From Burkholderiaceae bacterium 16 (lineage in GTDB: Bacteria > Pseudomonadota > Gammaproteobacteria > Burkholderiales > Burkholderiaceae), in the NCBI GenBank assembly GCA_000955785.1, contig JYOD01000021.1:1-64000 (forward strand): 64,000 nt of DNA, given 5' to 3'. This document shows, piece after piece, positions 1 to 8,490 of the stretch (the stretch's first letter is position 1; each line of letters starts with the position of its first letter). A model generated the notes under the pieces. It saw only the letters and a program-made list of their open reading frames with translations, searched no databases and had not been told where the DNA came from. The translations under genes were made by a program, and so were the position numbers.

Positions 1-352
1 GACTTCTGTATAAGGAAATGCTCTGAACCTCCAGCCGGGCGCATCTCGCGATAAGTACGCGGCTCGCTTCACGTGTCGGATCGATTAGCGCTAGTAATCG
101 CCCTTGCAAGTATTTCCAATTGGCTAATACCGATGATGTCATCCAAACTTCTCCTCAACGCACGAGCGGCTTGATGAATAAGTGGACCACCGTCGAGTTC
201 ATCCGCCGGCATGCGTCAATGCACCGTCTGTTTCATGTGTATCGTGAGAATTCGGATGTAGATGTGACATCACGAGAATGCATGCTAGAGATTGCAAAAA
301 ACCGCGCAACCGATGTATTTCGCGCATCCCCCAATCGACTGGAGTATTGAAG
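1..352. other. Upstream region with one doubtful small ORF
   Basis: No recognisable gene ends or starts here. A 76-codon reading frame on the plus strand (TTG at 120, stop at 350) ends two bases before the ATG at 353. Its protein matches no family I know, and its third-position base use is less GC-biased than the genes around it. It may be a leader or a gene remnant, and I would not call it a gene without comparative support. Confidence 0.3.
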
Positions 353-1006
353 ATGACCCAAGCACAAGCGAAGCCCGGAAAGGCCCTTTTGTCCCCTAAC
401 GATCACACGCTGATCATGATCGACCATCAGTCGCAGATGGCATTCGCGACGAAGTCGATCGATGCGGTTCTTCTGCGCAACAATGTCGCATTGGTCGCGA
501 AGGCGGCCCGCGAGTTTGGCGTGTCGACGATTCTGACTACCGTGGCAGAAAAGACCTTCTCCGGTCCGATTTTCGAAGAAATCGGCTCGACATTTCCTGG
601 CCAGGCGGCGATCGATCGGACTAACATGAATACGTGGGAGGACCCTCGCATCACAGCTCGCGTAAACGAAATCGGAAAATCACGCATCGTGATGGCGGGT
701 CTCTGGACCAGCGTCTGTATCGTCGGGCCGGCGCTTTCGGCGCTTGATCAGGGCTTTGAGGTGTACGTGATCGCTGATGCGTGCGGCGATGTTTCGGACG
801 AAGCGCATCAACGCGCGCTAGATCGCCTAGTCCAACAGGGCGCACGCCCGATGACGTCGCTGCAGTATTTGCTCGAGCTGCAACGCGATTGGGCTCGGAC
901 CGAAACCTACAATGAAACAGTTAAAACCTCGGTAGCGCATGGTGGCGGTTACGGACTAGGTCTGATCTATGCGAAGACAATGTTCGGCGGTTCCGAGGGA
1001 CACTGA
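353..1006 (+). CDS. Isochorismatase-family (YcaC-like) cysteine hydrolase
   Basis: A protein of 217 residues with the single isochorismatase/nicotinamidase-type domain. Visible signatures are the N-terminal strand ending in IMIDHQ (Asp24, the usual catalytic Asp) and GLWTSVCIVGPALSAL with the candidate nucleophile Cys122. The order and spacing fit YcaC-like hydrolases, whose physiological substrates are mostly unknown. The frame stays open upstream to 278, but the ATG at 353 is preferred: it follows a GGAG about 8 bases upstream, and the family domain begins shortly after it. No signal peptide is seen, so it should be cytosolic. The next genes (XapX, amidohydrolase, DoxX) lie on the same strand after a 314-base gap containing a hairpin, so this is probably a separate transcript. 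Confidence 0.88.
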   Translation: MTQAQAKPGKALLSPNDHTLIMIDHQSQMAFATKSIDAVLLRNNVALVAKAAREFGVSTILTTVAEKTFSGPIFEEIGSTFPGQAAIDRTNMNTWEDPRITARVNEIGKSRIVMAGLWTSVCIVGPALSALDQGFEVYVIADACGDVSDEAHQRALDRLVQQGARPMTSLQYLLELQRDWARTETYNETVKTSVAHGGGYGLGLIYAKTMFGGSEGH

Positions 1007-1036
1007 ATAAGATTTGTCATACCCGCTCGGCCTTGG

Positions 1037-1075
1037 TCGATTATCGCCGCCGGTCGAGCCGGCGGAGATAATCGA
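1037..1075 (+). terminator. Long hairpin after the isochorismatase gene
   Basis: An inverted repeat with two 17-base arms (1037-1053 and 1059-1075), one mismatch and a 5-base loop TCGAG. The arms run TCGATTATC then a GC-rich half. No T run follows, so it is not a standard intrinsic terminator. It may act as a U-less terminator, an mRNA 3' stabiliser or an operator. The rest of 1007-1320 holds no gene that I can support. Confidence 0.45.
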
Positions 1076-1320
1076 AGTGGAGGTTGACCGGTGACAGCGA
1101 TCGGCAACACGGCGACCATTATATATTTAGGATAACGATGGATTTGTCATATTATCCGAGCCGCGTTACTAAATCAATCGTCCGATTTTTTGTCTGTGAA
1201 TAGTCGTAGGTTGCCAGGGTCTTTGATTGGCGATGCAGCCAGCCGATCTCGCCGATTTGCGTAATTAACTCGAGCGACTGGCGCGCTTCAATCCGATACT
1301 TCGACGTCAGGGCAGGACCA

Positions 1321-1608
1321 ATGAAACTCTATCTTTTATCACTAGGCGCCGGCTTCCTGGTCGGCATTATCTATAGCCTGATCAATGTACGTTCTCCAGC
1401 ACCTCCGCTTATCGCACTGCTGGGTCTGCTGGGCATGCTGATCGGCGAGCAGGCGATTCCTTCCGCGAGGCAGTTGTTGGGTTATTCGACGCAACCTGGC
1501 CTATCGCATCAAGCGAGCGGATCCGGTCGTCTTTCCAGCACCCGGTCGGGTCATGCCGTGTTGCAGGCAGACCGGGGGCTTGTTGGCAACGAGGAGGAGC
1601 ACTCATGA
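1321..1608 (+). CDS. XapX domain small membrane protein
   Basis: A protein of 95 residues. Residues 1-48 form the XapX domain (DUF1427 type): two hydrophobic helices (about 3-22 and 28-45) separated by a short NVRSPAPP turn, with the GLLGMLIGEQ signature. The remaining 45 residues are polar, low in complexity and probably disordered. XapX proteins are small inner-membrane proteins of unknown function, often encoded beside amidohydrolases or purine genes. The stop overlaps the ATG of the amidohydrolase by four bases (ATGA), which implies translational coupling. The ATG at 1321 follows a purine-rich GGGCAGGA ribosome site. Confidence 0.8.
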   Translation: MKLYLLSLGAGFLVGIIYSLINVRSPAPPLIALLGLLGMLIGEQAIPSARQLLGYSTQPGLSHQASGSGRLSSTRSGHAVLQADRGLVGNEEEHS

Positions 1609-3497
1609 GCATTACCATTACTCAACCGGACCTGATCCTCTACAACGGCCGGGTTACGACGCTGGATCGTTCGAACCCCACGGCAACGGCTGTTGCGATC
1701 AAGGATGGCAAGTTTGCTGCGGTGGGCAGCGACGTCGAGGTCCTGCTGCTCGCAGGGTCATCAACCCGGGTGATCGACCTGAAGGGGCGCAGAGTACTGC
1801 CCGGACTGATCGACAACCACATTCACATCATTCGCGGCGGACTGAACTTCAACATGGAGCTGCGTTGGGATGGCGTGCGCTCCCTTGCCACCGCGATGGA
1901 CATGCTGCGCGAGCAGGTTGCCGTCACTCCGGCGCCGCAATGGGTGCGCGTGGTGGGTGGATTCACCGAGCATCAATTCGACGAGAAACGCTTGCCCACG
2001 ATTGAAGAGCTGAATGCGGTTGCGCCCGATACACCCGTGTTCATTCTGCATTTGTACGATCGCGCGCTACTGAATGCGGCGGCTCTGCGCGTGGTCGGCT
2101 ACACGAAGGACACGCCGGAGCCCCCGGGAGGACAGATCGTGCGAGACAGCGCCGGCAATCCAACCGGCCTGCTGCTCGCGCAGCCGAATGCATCGATCCT
2201 GTACGCGACGCTGGCGAAGGGTCCGAAGCTTCCGTTCGACTATCAGGTGAATTCGACACGCCACTTCATGCGCGAACTTAACCGGTTGGGCGTGACCGGT
2301 GCGATCGACGCGGGCGGCGGCTCCCAGAACTATCCGGACGATTACGAGGTTATCCAGAAACTGTCCGACGAGGGCCGGCTGACGATCCGTCTCGCATACA
2401 ACCTGTTCACGCAGAAGCCGAAGGCGGAGAAGGAAGACTTCCTGAACTGGACGAAGACGTCGAAGTACAAGCAGGGTAACGATTACTTCCGCCACAACGG
2501 CGCAGGCGAGATGCTGGTGTTCGCGGCGGCGGACTTCGAGGACTTCCGTGTCGCGCGTCCGGATATGCCCCCGCAGATGGAGGGAGAGCTGGAAGAAGTC
2601 GTGCGCGTACTGGCGGAGAACCGTTGGCCGTGGCGTATGCATGCGACCTATGACGAAACGATAAGCCGCGCGCTCGACGTGTTCGAGAAGGTCAACAGGG
2701 ACGTGCCGCTTGCCGGCATCAACTGGTTCTTCGATCACGCCGAGACGATCTCCGAGAAGTCGATGGACCGAATCGCTGCGCTGGGTGGTGGCGTCGCGGT
2801 GCAGCACCGGATGGCGTACCAGGGAGAGTACTTTGTCGAGCGTTACGGTGCGAAGGCAGCCGAGGCCACGCCGCCGGTTGCGAAGATGCTGGAGAAGGGA
2901 ATCCGGACTTCGGCCGGTACGGACGCAACACGGGTCGCGTCGTACAACCCCTGGGTATCGCTGTCGTGGCTGGTGACGGGCAAGACGGTGGGTGGTCTGC
3001 GGATGTATCCGCAGCGGAACTGCCTTGATCGCGAAACAGCCCTGCGCATGTGGACCGAAAATGTGACCTGGTTCTCGAACGAGGAGGGCAAGAAAGGCCG
3101 GATCGAGGCAGGTCAGTTTGCCGACTTGATCGTCCCGGACCGCGACTTCTTTGCGTGCGCTGAGGACGAGATTGCCGATACCACGTCGCTGCTGACCGTG
3201 GTGGGTGGCAAGGTGGTACACGGCACGGGTGAATTCGCGTCGTTCGACGACAGCGCACCGCCGCCCGCGATGCCGGACTGGTCGCCGGTGCGTCGCTTTG
3301 GTGGTTTTGCCGCGAGGGAGAACGCGAGCGGCAACGGCGAAGCGGCGCTGCAGCAGGTCGCAGCGGCGTCGTGTGGTTGTGCAACGGCATGCGGTGTGCA
3401 CGGTCACGCGCATGCCCGCGCGTGGACGGCCAATGCGCCGACCTCGGACCTGCATGGCTTCTGGGGCGCGCTCGGCTGCTCCTGCTGGGCGGTCTGA
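1605..3497 (+). CDS. Amidohydrolase (YtcJ-like) with a Cys/His-rich C-terminal tail
   Basis: A protein of 630 residues of the metal-dependent amidohydrolase superfamily, YtcJ/amidohydrolase_3 type. It has the N-terminal beta-sandwich strand LYNGRVTTL, the first metal motif PGLIDNHIH (His72, His74), a mid-protein RMHATYD, FFDHAETIS, and the late TSAGTDATR with the conserved Asp. Members hydrolyse C-N bonds of cyclic amides or formyl groups, and the substrate here cannot be deduced. The last 60 or so residues are unusual: CGCATACGVHGHAHARAW followed by GCSCW form a Cys/His-rich tail that could bind metal. It is coupled to XapX upstream (ATGA overlap) and followed one base later by DoxX, so the three are co-transcribed. 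It has a GAGGAGG-like ribosome site. Confidence 0.9.
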   Translation: MSITITQPDLILYNGRVTTLDRSNPTATAVAIKDGKFAAVGSDVEVLLLAGSSTRVIDLKGRRVLPGLIDNHIHIIRGGLNFNMELRWDGVRSLATAMDMLREQVAVTPAPQWVRVVGGFTEHQFDEKRLPTIEELNAVAPDTPVFILHLYDRALLNAAALRVVGYTKDTPEPPGGQIVRDSAGNPTGLLLAQPNASILYATLAKGPKLPFDYQVNSTRHFMRELNRLGVTGAIDAGGGSQNYPDDYEVIQKLSDEGRLTIRLAYNLFTQKPKAEKEDFLNWTKTSKYKQGNDYFRHNGAGEMLVFAAADFEDFRVARPDMPPQMEGELEEVVRVLAENRWPWRMHATYDETISRALDVFEKVNRDVPLAGINWFFDHAETISEKSMDRIAALGGGVAVQHRMAYQGEYFVERYGAKAAEATPPVAKMLEKGIRTSAGTDATRVASYNPWVSLSWLVTGKTVGGLRMYPQRNCLDRETALRMWTENVTWFSNEEGKKGRIEAGQFADLIVPDRDFFACAEDEIADTTSLLTVVGGKVVHGTGEFASFDDSAPPPAMPDWSPVRRFGGFAARENASGNGEAALQQVAAASCGCATACGVHGHAHARAWTANAPTSDLHGFWGALGCSCWAV

Positions 3498-3498
3498 C

Positions 3499-3942
3499 GT
3501 GAGGACAGGCGCGCTACAGGGAAATCCTTCGTGGGTGGCCGCGTTGCTGGCACGGTCGTGGGTGCTGCCGCTGGCGCGGCTCGCCCTCGTGTCTGCATAT
3601 CTGATCGGGGGCATCGACAAGCTCGCGCATTTCCATGACGCTATTCTGGAGCAGGAGCATGTCGGCCTGCATCCAGGGGCGCTGTGGGCGACGCTGGCGA
3701 TTGTTGTCGAACTGGGCGGCTCCTTCTGCGTGGTTTTCAACCGGCTTGTCTGGCTGGGCGCAGGCGGGCTGTCCGCACTGACCGCCGTCGCCATGCTGGT
3801 CGCCAACAATTTCTGGCGTCTGACTGGCAATGCACGTTTCATCGCATTGAACGGTTTTTTTGAGCACCTCGGGCTGATTGCCGCCTTTATTGCCGTGACG
3901 TATCTGGCCAGCGGCCCACACCGGTCCCGTGGCAAGGCATAG
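3499..3942 (+). CDS. DoxX-family membrane protein
   Basis: A protein of 147 residues with about four membrane helices and the DoxX signature region LALVSAYLIGGIDKLAHF, then an ALWATLAIVVELGG helix typical of the DoxX/SURF4-like family. These inner-membrane proteins are tied to redox or sulfur homeostasis in some bacteria. The GTG at 3499 is chosen because it sits immediately after the amidohydrolase stop and the domain starts soon after. The same frame is open further upstream only inside the amidohydrolase gene. Its place as last gene of the XapX-amidohydrolase-DoxX operon suggests an accessory membrane role for that enzyme. Confidence 0.82.
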   Translation: MRTGALQGNPSWVAALLARSWVLPLARLALVSAYLIGGIDKLAHFHDAILEQEHVGLHPGALWATLAIVVELGGSFCVVFNRLVWLGAGGLSALTAVAMLVANNFWRLTGNARFIALNGFFEHLGLIAAFIAVTYLASGPHRSRGKA

Positions 3943-3997
3943 CTGAACCCAAAGAGGAACTTTCACCATCATGCATCACAGAGGAACTTTCAACATC

Positions 3998-4380
3998 ATG
4001 CGTAAATTCCGTTCCCTCGCTGTAACGCGCTGGTCGCGGGCACGCTCGCCGTGGCCTCGTCGCTGGCGCTAGCCAGCCCCCCGGCGGCGCTAGCCAGGCC
4101 GGCGGCGGCGCCGTCGTTGGCCGTAGGGCCCCAGTACGACACGACACACGTCTACGTCCCGCCCGAGGACTTCCACAGGTTCACCGACAGCTTCGTCGCG
4201 ACGTATGGCGGCCGTAAGTCGCAGCAGGGCGTCTGCCAGGTGACGCCGACGCCGAGCCAGATGATGTCGCAGCTCGTGTTCACGCCGGCCGGCACGTTGT
4301 CAGTATTTGGCTTCAAGACGCCGGTTCCGTACCCGTTCGGCAGTGAGCGCACTGGCTATGCGCGGTACGGTCGCGCGTAG
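3998..4380 (+). pseudogene. Truncated, frameshifted VOC (glyoxalase-type) exported protein
   Basis: The start MRKFRSLAV at 3998 is followed within ten codons by a frameshift near 4025. The alternative frame continues a signal-peptide-like LVAGTLAVASSLALA and then a VOC-type domain start (YDTTHVYVPPEDF, SQLVFTPAGTLSVFGF, PYPFGSERTGY). The protein then stops after GYARYGRA at 4380, where intact relatives would continue with the rest of the first repeat and a second one. It is therefore a remnant with a damaged 5' end and no 3' half. Confidence 0.7.
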
Positions 4381-4414
4381 CAGAGGCCGCGCGGCCGTGA
4401 AGGCGGGAGCTCCA

Positions 4415-4664
4415 GTGAATCAGGCCTGGTTTCTGTCGCTGCGTATGTTGGTGTTCGCTGCCGTGCTGTCGCTCGCAGCGGGCAGCAGCGCGTTTGCCGA
4501 TACTGCCCCGGCAGCCGGCACAGGCGAATCCGCCCCGTCATGCACCGCGAGTGCGGCAAAGGGCCCCGAGGTGATGTTCAAACCGCTGGCAGGAAGACTG
4601 GTCGGTGCTCGCGAATCCGTGCGTGCCGCGCAAGCCTTTCGACGACCTCAAGTACATCCCGTTC
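4415..4664 (+). pseudogene. 5' fragment of an alginate-export-type outer-membrane porin
   Basis: The GTG at 4415 opens a clear signal peptide (MLVFAAVLSLAAGSSAFA). Near 4580 one extra C in AAACCGCTGG shifts the frame. Reading past it gives KRWQEDWSVLANPCVPRKPF followed by DDLKYIPF, which resembles the mature N-terminus of alginate-export-family porins. The fragment ends around 4664, where Tn3 transposase sequence on the other strand begins. It is a gene destroyed by a mobile-element junction. Confidence 0.55.
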
Positions 4665-5150
4665 CAACCACTGCGCGAAGTCATTGAACTGCTCGCTCTT
4701 GTTCGTCGCGGCATGAATGGTGCGCCGGAGCTCCGGCTCGTTCAGGTGTACTTCAGCAAGAACACCGTGCGGACGACGCGGCCCAGTTCCCGGAACGCAA
4801 AGTACAGCTTGTTCTTCGCGCTTTCCGAACCCAGCCGGCGCAGGATGGTCGACGGCGTCATCATGCCGGCCTTGATCGAGACGGCAACCCGCATCATGTC
4901 GGGATAGTGCCGTTGGATCAGGTCCCAATCGATGGACCGGCGGCACAGGCACTCGATATGGTCGTATTTGCGTCGCCGGTCCGCCTTGTATAGCAGCAGA
5001 TCTTTGATATCGCGCATGCGTGGCATCAGGTTGATGCCCAGCAGGTAGGAGAGACCAAACACTGGTCCGCTCTGCGCCTGGGTGTCGCCGTGAATGGTAT
5101 CTGGCTGGATCTCAGATGCATTGTCGATGAGCCCATGGTCGGGATCTTTA
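4663..5150 (-). pseudogene. Tn3-family transposase fragment (C-terminal DDE region)
   Basis: The minus strand encodes the conserved Tn3 TnpA core: IQPDTIHGDTQAQ, PVFGLSYLLGINLMPRMRD, IDWDLIQRHYPDMMRVAVSI and STILRRLGSESAKNKLYFAF. After FLLKY the frame shifts near 4750 and resumes as LNEPELRRTIHAATNKSEQF, then homology ends near 4663. Both ends are missing and no terminal repeat is seen, so the fragment is dead. Confidence 0.85.
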
Positions 5151-5297
5151 GATGAAGGGCCGCGGAGGTAAGCCCCTTGGAGTAGAACGAGGATTCGCAG
5201 ACTCGTGAGCGGCGCGAGCCGCATCCCGTTCAGGAGGTCGAGTCAATTTCGACGCTTCCCATGGCGCTGCCGTTCACTAACGATTCTGGAGCAGGCG

Positions 5298-5575
5298 ATG
5301 GCGATGCGCAAGCGAGAAGACGACGAGGTGTTCCCGAACGCAGCGGGGATCGATGTGGGCGGGTCCAGCCACTGGGTGGCGGTGCTGCGGCATCTGGTCG
5401 AGCAAGCCGGCTGCGAGCCGGTGCGCGAAGTCGGATGACCTGCACGCGCTGGCGGATTGGCTGCTGGGCTGCGGGGTCGACACGGTGGCGCTGGAGTCGA
5501 CTGGGGTGTAGTGCTTGGGCCGAGCTTTTGGAGGGTGCACGTCTGGATCTCATACCACCCCCCGTAGTGGTTGAC
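5298..5575 (+). pseudogene. IS110-family transposase N-terminal fragment
   Basis: MAMRKREDDEVFPNAAGIDV followed by GGSSHWVAVL is the start of an IS110-type DEDD transposase (first catalytic Asp in GIDVG). A frameshift near 5436 moves the continuation DDLHALADWLLGCGVDTVAL to another frame, which then stops at a TAG after ESTGV. Only the first quarter or so of the gene remains. Confidence 0.8.
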
Positions 5576-5899
5576 TTCCAGTAAACCGGCTAAGAAACGG
5601 GAACCTCACACGAGCCGACCGGACGGGAGTGGAACGCTGTGCCTCGAATGCAACTTTTCCGCAGCAAAAGTGAGCTTCGACTCGGCGTCGGCCCACAGCA
5701 ACCGCCAGAGATTTTTCCGGCACGCCTAAGCAGCGAAGGCTGGCTTTCCATTCGGTAGACGCTGGGCATTCCGCGAAAGAATGGGTGTTATTCGTCAGTG
5801 GTACCTACCGACGCAGGTCGTCTTATCCGAAGATAGTGCTCAAGACGAGCTCAGTTCGCCTTACCAGACGATACCCCACGCAACTAACGGAAATCCACC
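5576..5899. other. Intergenic region, nothing recognised
   Basis: 324 bases between the IS110 fragment and the peroxiredoxin-like gene. I see no coding signature, terminal repeat or strong hairpin here. The promoter of the downstream gene presumably lies in its last part. Confidence 0.4.
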
Positions 5900-6571
5900 A
5901 TGTCCCTTCAAGACAAACTCGACGCCTTCAAAGCAGCCTTCAAGGCTGGCAAGCCGCCTTTCAACGCGCCGCCGGAGATTCACCCGATCATGGAACGTGC
6001 AACGGCAGAGCTCATCGCCAGCGGCCAGGCAGCGCGTGCGATCAAGGCCGGCGACCGTGCCCCGCAGTTCCAGTTGCTCGACCAGGAAGGCAACGAGGTT
6101 TCTTCTGCAGAGCTCCTCGCACAGGGTCCGCTCATCGTGAGCTTTTACCGTGGCGTATGGTGCCCGTACTGCAATATCGAACTTCAGGCGCTGAATGAAG
6201 TACTTCCGAAGTTCAAGGCATTGGGCGCGAATGTCGTTGCCATCTCGCCGCAGTCGGCGGTGAATAGCCGCAAATCGGTTCGCACGAACCAACTTGGCTT
6301 CCCTGTGCTGAGTGATGTCAAGAGTGAGACCGCCGCCGCCTTCGGCCTGCGCTTTAATCTGCCCGACTACCTCGTTGATCTGTACAAGATGCTCAGGAAC
6401 GATCTGCCGGCGTTTAACGATGATCCGAGCTGGGTGTTGCCGATGCCTGCGCGTTACGTAATCGGCCAGGACGGCGTGGTGCTCTATTCTGAAGTGAATC
6501 CCGATTACACGCATCGTCCTGATCCTTCGGAGATCTTCCCGGTTCTGGAGAAGGCGGCGCAGCGCGCCTGA
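5900..6571 (+). CDS. Peroxiredoxin-like (AhpC/TSA family) protein
   Basis: A protein of 223 residues with a thioredoxin fold of the AhpC/TSA type. After an N-terminal helical part, residues 51-60 give GDRAPQFQLL, the usual entry to the fold, and residues 82-92 give FYRGVWCPYCN with Cys88 and Cys91. A CxxC at this position fits the peroxiredoxin-like/bacterioferritin-comigratory-type subgroup. It is predicted to reduce peroxides in the cytosol, with the reductant unknown. Start at 5900 (MSLQDKLDAF). GST and SDR genes follow on the same strand with a perfect hairpin between this gene and GST, so it may be its own transcription unit. Confidence 0.88.
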   Translation: MSLQDKLDAFKAAFKAGKPPFNAPPEIHPIMERATAELIASGQAARAIKAGDRAPQFQLLDQEGNEVSSAELLAQGPLIVSFYRGVWCPYCNIELQALNEVLPKFKALGANVVAISPQSAVNSRKSVRTNQLGFPVLSDVKSETAAAFGLRFNLPDYLVDLYKMLRNDLPAFNDDPSWVLPMPARYVIGQDGVVLYSEVNPDYTHRPDPSEIFPVLEKAAQRA

Positions 6572-6623
6572 GATTGTGCTCGCCTCACGAACAGGGGCTG
6601 GAACCACTGCCAAGTGTGCTCCG

Positions 6624-6653
6624 ACTTCGCTGGCGCTTCGGCGCCAGCGAAGT
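6624..6653 (+). terminator. Perfect 13-bp hairpin with TTCG tetraloop
   Basis: Two perfectly complementary 13-base arms (6624-6636 and 6641-6653) enclose TTCG, a very stable RNA tetraloop. It lies 52 bases after the peroxiredoxin-like stop. No T run follows, so termination would have to be U-independent. It could also protect the transcript 3' end. Confidence 0.6.
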
Positions 6654-6788
6654 GCGGCATGGCGAGCGTTCCGCTGCAGCGAGGTCGCGCCCTCTCCGAC
6701 AGGCGTACCTGAGTGCCCGAAGGCTTCCTCTGCCATTGATTGTCCGACACGATCGTCGTTCGGTGCGACCGGTCCAACTGAACATCGT

Positions 6789-7418
6789 ATGTACAACGTT
6801 TTTACATTTTCGACACCGAATAGCGTGAAGGTCCCCGTCGCTCTTGAGGAGCTTGGGGTTCCCTATAAGCTGCAGGCTGTGAACGTGCGCCAAGGCGAGC
6901 AAAAAAACGAGAGCTTTCTCGAGCTCAACCCCAATGGAAAGGTGCCCGTGCTTACCGACACCGACCGCGCGATTGTCCTGAGCGAATCAGCTGCAATCCT
7001 TGTCTACCTCGCAGAGAAACATGGCAAGCTTCTTTCGCAGAATCCTGTCACCAGGGCACGGACGTTTGAGCAGCTCTTTGTACACGCGTCGGGGTTGAGT
7101 CCGGCTTTCGGACAAGCCGGCTACTTCAAGAAGTTTGCGCCTGAACACCTTCCGCTCGCCGTTGAGCGGTTCGTCACCGAAGCCAAGCGTCAGCTGGGCC
7201 TTCTTGATAGCGTTCTAGAGCGTGGAGAGTTTGTTGCCGGTAACGATTTCTCGATCGCCGACATTGCTCATTTTGGGTGGATCTGGCGCCGCGGCTTTCC
7301 TGACTTGGCATTAGACGATGTACCCAACGTCCAGCGTTGGTACGAATCTGTGCAAGGCCGCCCTGCAGTCGTGAGGGCAATAGAGAAAGTCGAAGGCCTG
7401 GTCCCTTCTTCCGCGTGA
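6789..7418 (+). CDS. Glutathione S-transferase
   Basis: A protein of 209 residues. The N-terminal thioredoxin-like domain (MYNVFTFSTPNSVKVPVALE, LELNPNGKVPVL, SESAAILVYLAEK) carries the cis-Pro of KVPVL and the glutathione gamma-Glu-binding ES pair. The all-helical C-terminal domain contains FVAGNDFSIADIAHFGW, the N-capping box/hydrophobic staple region. The profile is closest to YfcG/Ure2p-like enzymes. It would conjugate or reduce electrophiles with glutathione in the cytosol. The frame is open far upstream, but ATG 6789 begins the fold directly. It lies between a peroxiredoxin and an SDR, consistent with stress or xenobiotic metabolism. Confidence 0.9.
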   Translation: MYNVFTFSTPNSVKVPVALEELGVPYKLQAVNVRQGEQKNESFLELNPNGKVPVLTDTDRAIVLSESAAILVYLAEKHGKLLSQNPVTRARTFEQLFVHASGLSPAFGQAGYFKKFAPEHLPLAVERFVTEAKRQLGLLDSVLERGEFVAGNDFSIADIAHFGWIWRRGFPDLALDDVPNVQRWYESVQGRPAVVRAIEKVEGLVPSSA

Positions 7419-7467
7419 TGATGTTGCATGCGCGTTTCCGGAACAGACCTACTTCCAAGGAGATCTC

Positions 7468-8217
7468 ATGGATCGGCTATTAAACAAGACAGCAGTCATA
7501 ACCGGTGGAAACAGCGGCATTGGCCTCGCCACAGCGAAGCGCTTCGTTGCCGAGGGTGCCTATGTCTTCATTGTCGGTCGCCGGCAGGAGGAACTCGAGC
7601 TGGCGGCCGCACAAATCGGTCGGAATGTCACGGCGGTCAAAGCCGATGTGACAAGGCTTGAGGATCTGGACCGACTCTACGCGATTGTGCGTGAGCAACG
7701 GGGAAGCATCGACGTACTATTTGCGAACTCCGGCGCAATCGAGCACAAGACACTTGAGGAGATTACTCCGGAACACTATGACAGGACCTTCGATGTCAAC
7801 GTCCGGGGATTGATCTTCACCGTGCAGAAGGCACTTCCTCTGTTGCGAGATGGCAGCAGCGTGATCCTGACAAGCTCGGTAGCCGGCGTCCTGGGATTAC
7901 AAGCGCACGACACATATAGTGCCGCCAAGGCAGCGGTACGGTCGCTCGCGAGGACCTGGACCATTGAGTTGAAAGATCGCAGCATTCGTGTCAACGCGGT
8001 AAGCCCAGGGGCGATCGACACGCCTATCATCGAAAGCCAGGTCTCCACACCGGAAGAAGCTGACGAGCTGCGTGCGAAATTTGCAGCCGCGACGCCGCTG
8101 GGTCGCGTCGGACGACCTGAAGAACTGGCAGCGGCTGTGTTATTCCTTGCATCGGATGACAGCAGCTACGTTGCCGGCATCGAGCTGTTTGTGGACGGTG
8201 GACTGACCCAAGTCTAA
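7468..8217 (+). CDS. SDR-family oxidoreductase
   Basis: A protein of 249 residues, a classical short-chain dehydrogenase. It has the cofactor motif TGGNSGIG (12-19), NSG at 87-89 in place of the usual NNAG/NAG, the catalytic Ser in ILTSSV (136/137), Tyr150 and Lys154 in YSAAK, PGAIDTP, and a C-terminal VAGIELFVDGG. Arg38/Arg39 after the second strand suggest NADP(H). The substrate is unknown. A GGAG ribosome site precedes the ATG at 7468. It is co-directional with GST, 49 bases away, so the two may be co-transcribed, and a perfect hairpin follows the stop. Confidence 0.9.
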   Translation: MDRLLNKTAVITGGNSGIGLATAKRFVAEGAYVFIVGRRQEELELAAAQIGRNVTAVKADVTRLEDLDRLYAIVREQRGSIDVLFANSGAIEHKTLEEITPEHYDRTFDVNVRGLIFTVQKALPLLRDGSSVILTSSVAGVLGLQAHDTYSAAKAAVRSLARTWTIELKDRSIRVNAVSPGAIDTPIIESQVSTPEEADELRAKFAAATPLGRVGRPEELAAAVLFLASDDSSYVAGIELFVDGGLTQV

Positions 8218-8228
8218 GCTAATCAAGG

Positions 8229-8259
8229 ATGGATGCCGCGGCAACCTCGCGGCATCCAT
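8229..8259 (+). terminator. Perfect 12-bp hairpin after the SDR gene
   Basis: Arms ATGGATGCCGCG (8229-8240) and CGCGGCATCCAT (8248-8259) are perfectly complementary with a 7-base loop. The hairpin begins 12 bases after the SDR stop. As elsewhere in this half of the window, there is no T run. It lies between genes that converge here (SDR plus, LysR minus). Confidence 0.55.
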
Positions 8260-8490
8260 ATCGCTGAGCGATTCCATACTCCCCTGAGTCCTTAGTCCGA
8301 CAGAAGCGCTACGCAACGGCGTTCATACCAGGGCACCGCTGTCGACGTGACGTTCAACAACGTAGTCGTGCAAATAGACCACACCAGCTCCGGATAACGC
8401 GGCGTCTACGAGCTTTGTCCAGGACACCCTCGGATTGCTGAATGGAAGTGAACCTCGCGAGCGACCGGAGGAGACATACTTGCCGTAGTT

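Noticed and set aside
2067..3935. 622-codon open frame on the minus strand through the amidohydrolase and DoxX genes
   Set aside because: It is antisense to a clear amidohydrolase with intact motifs. The protein is Arg/His/Pro-rich and matches nothing, as expected for a shadow frame in GC-rich DNA.
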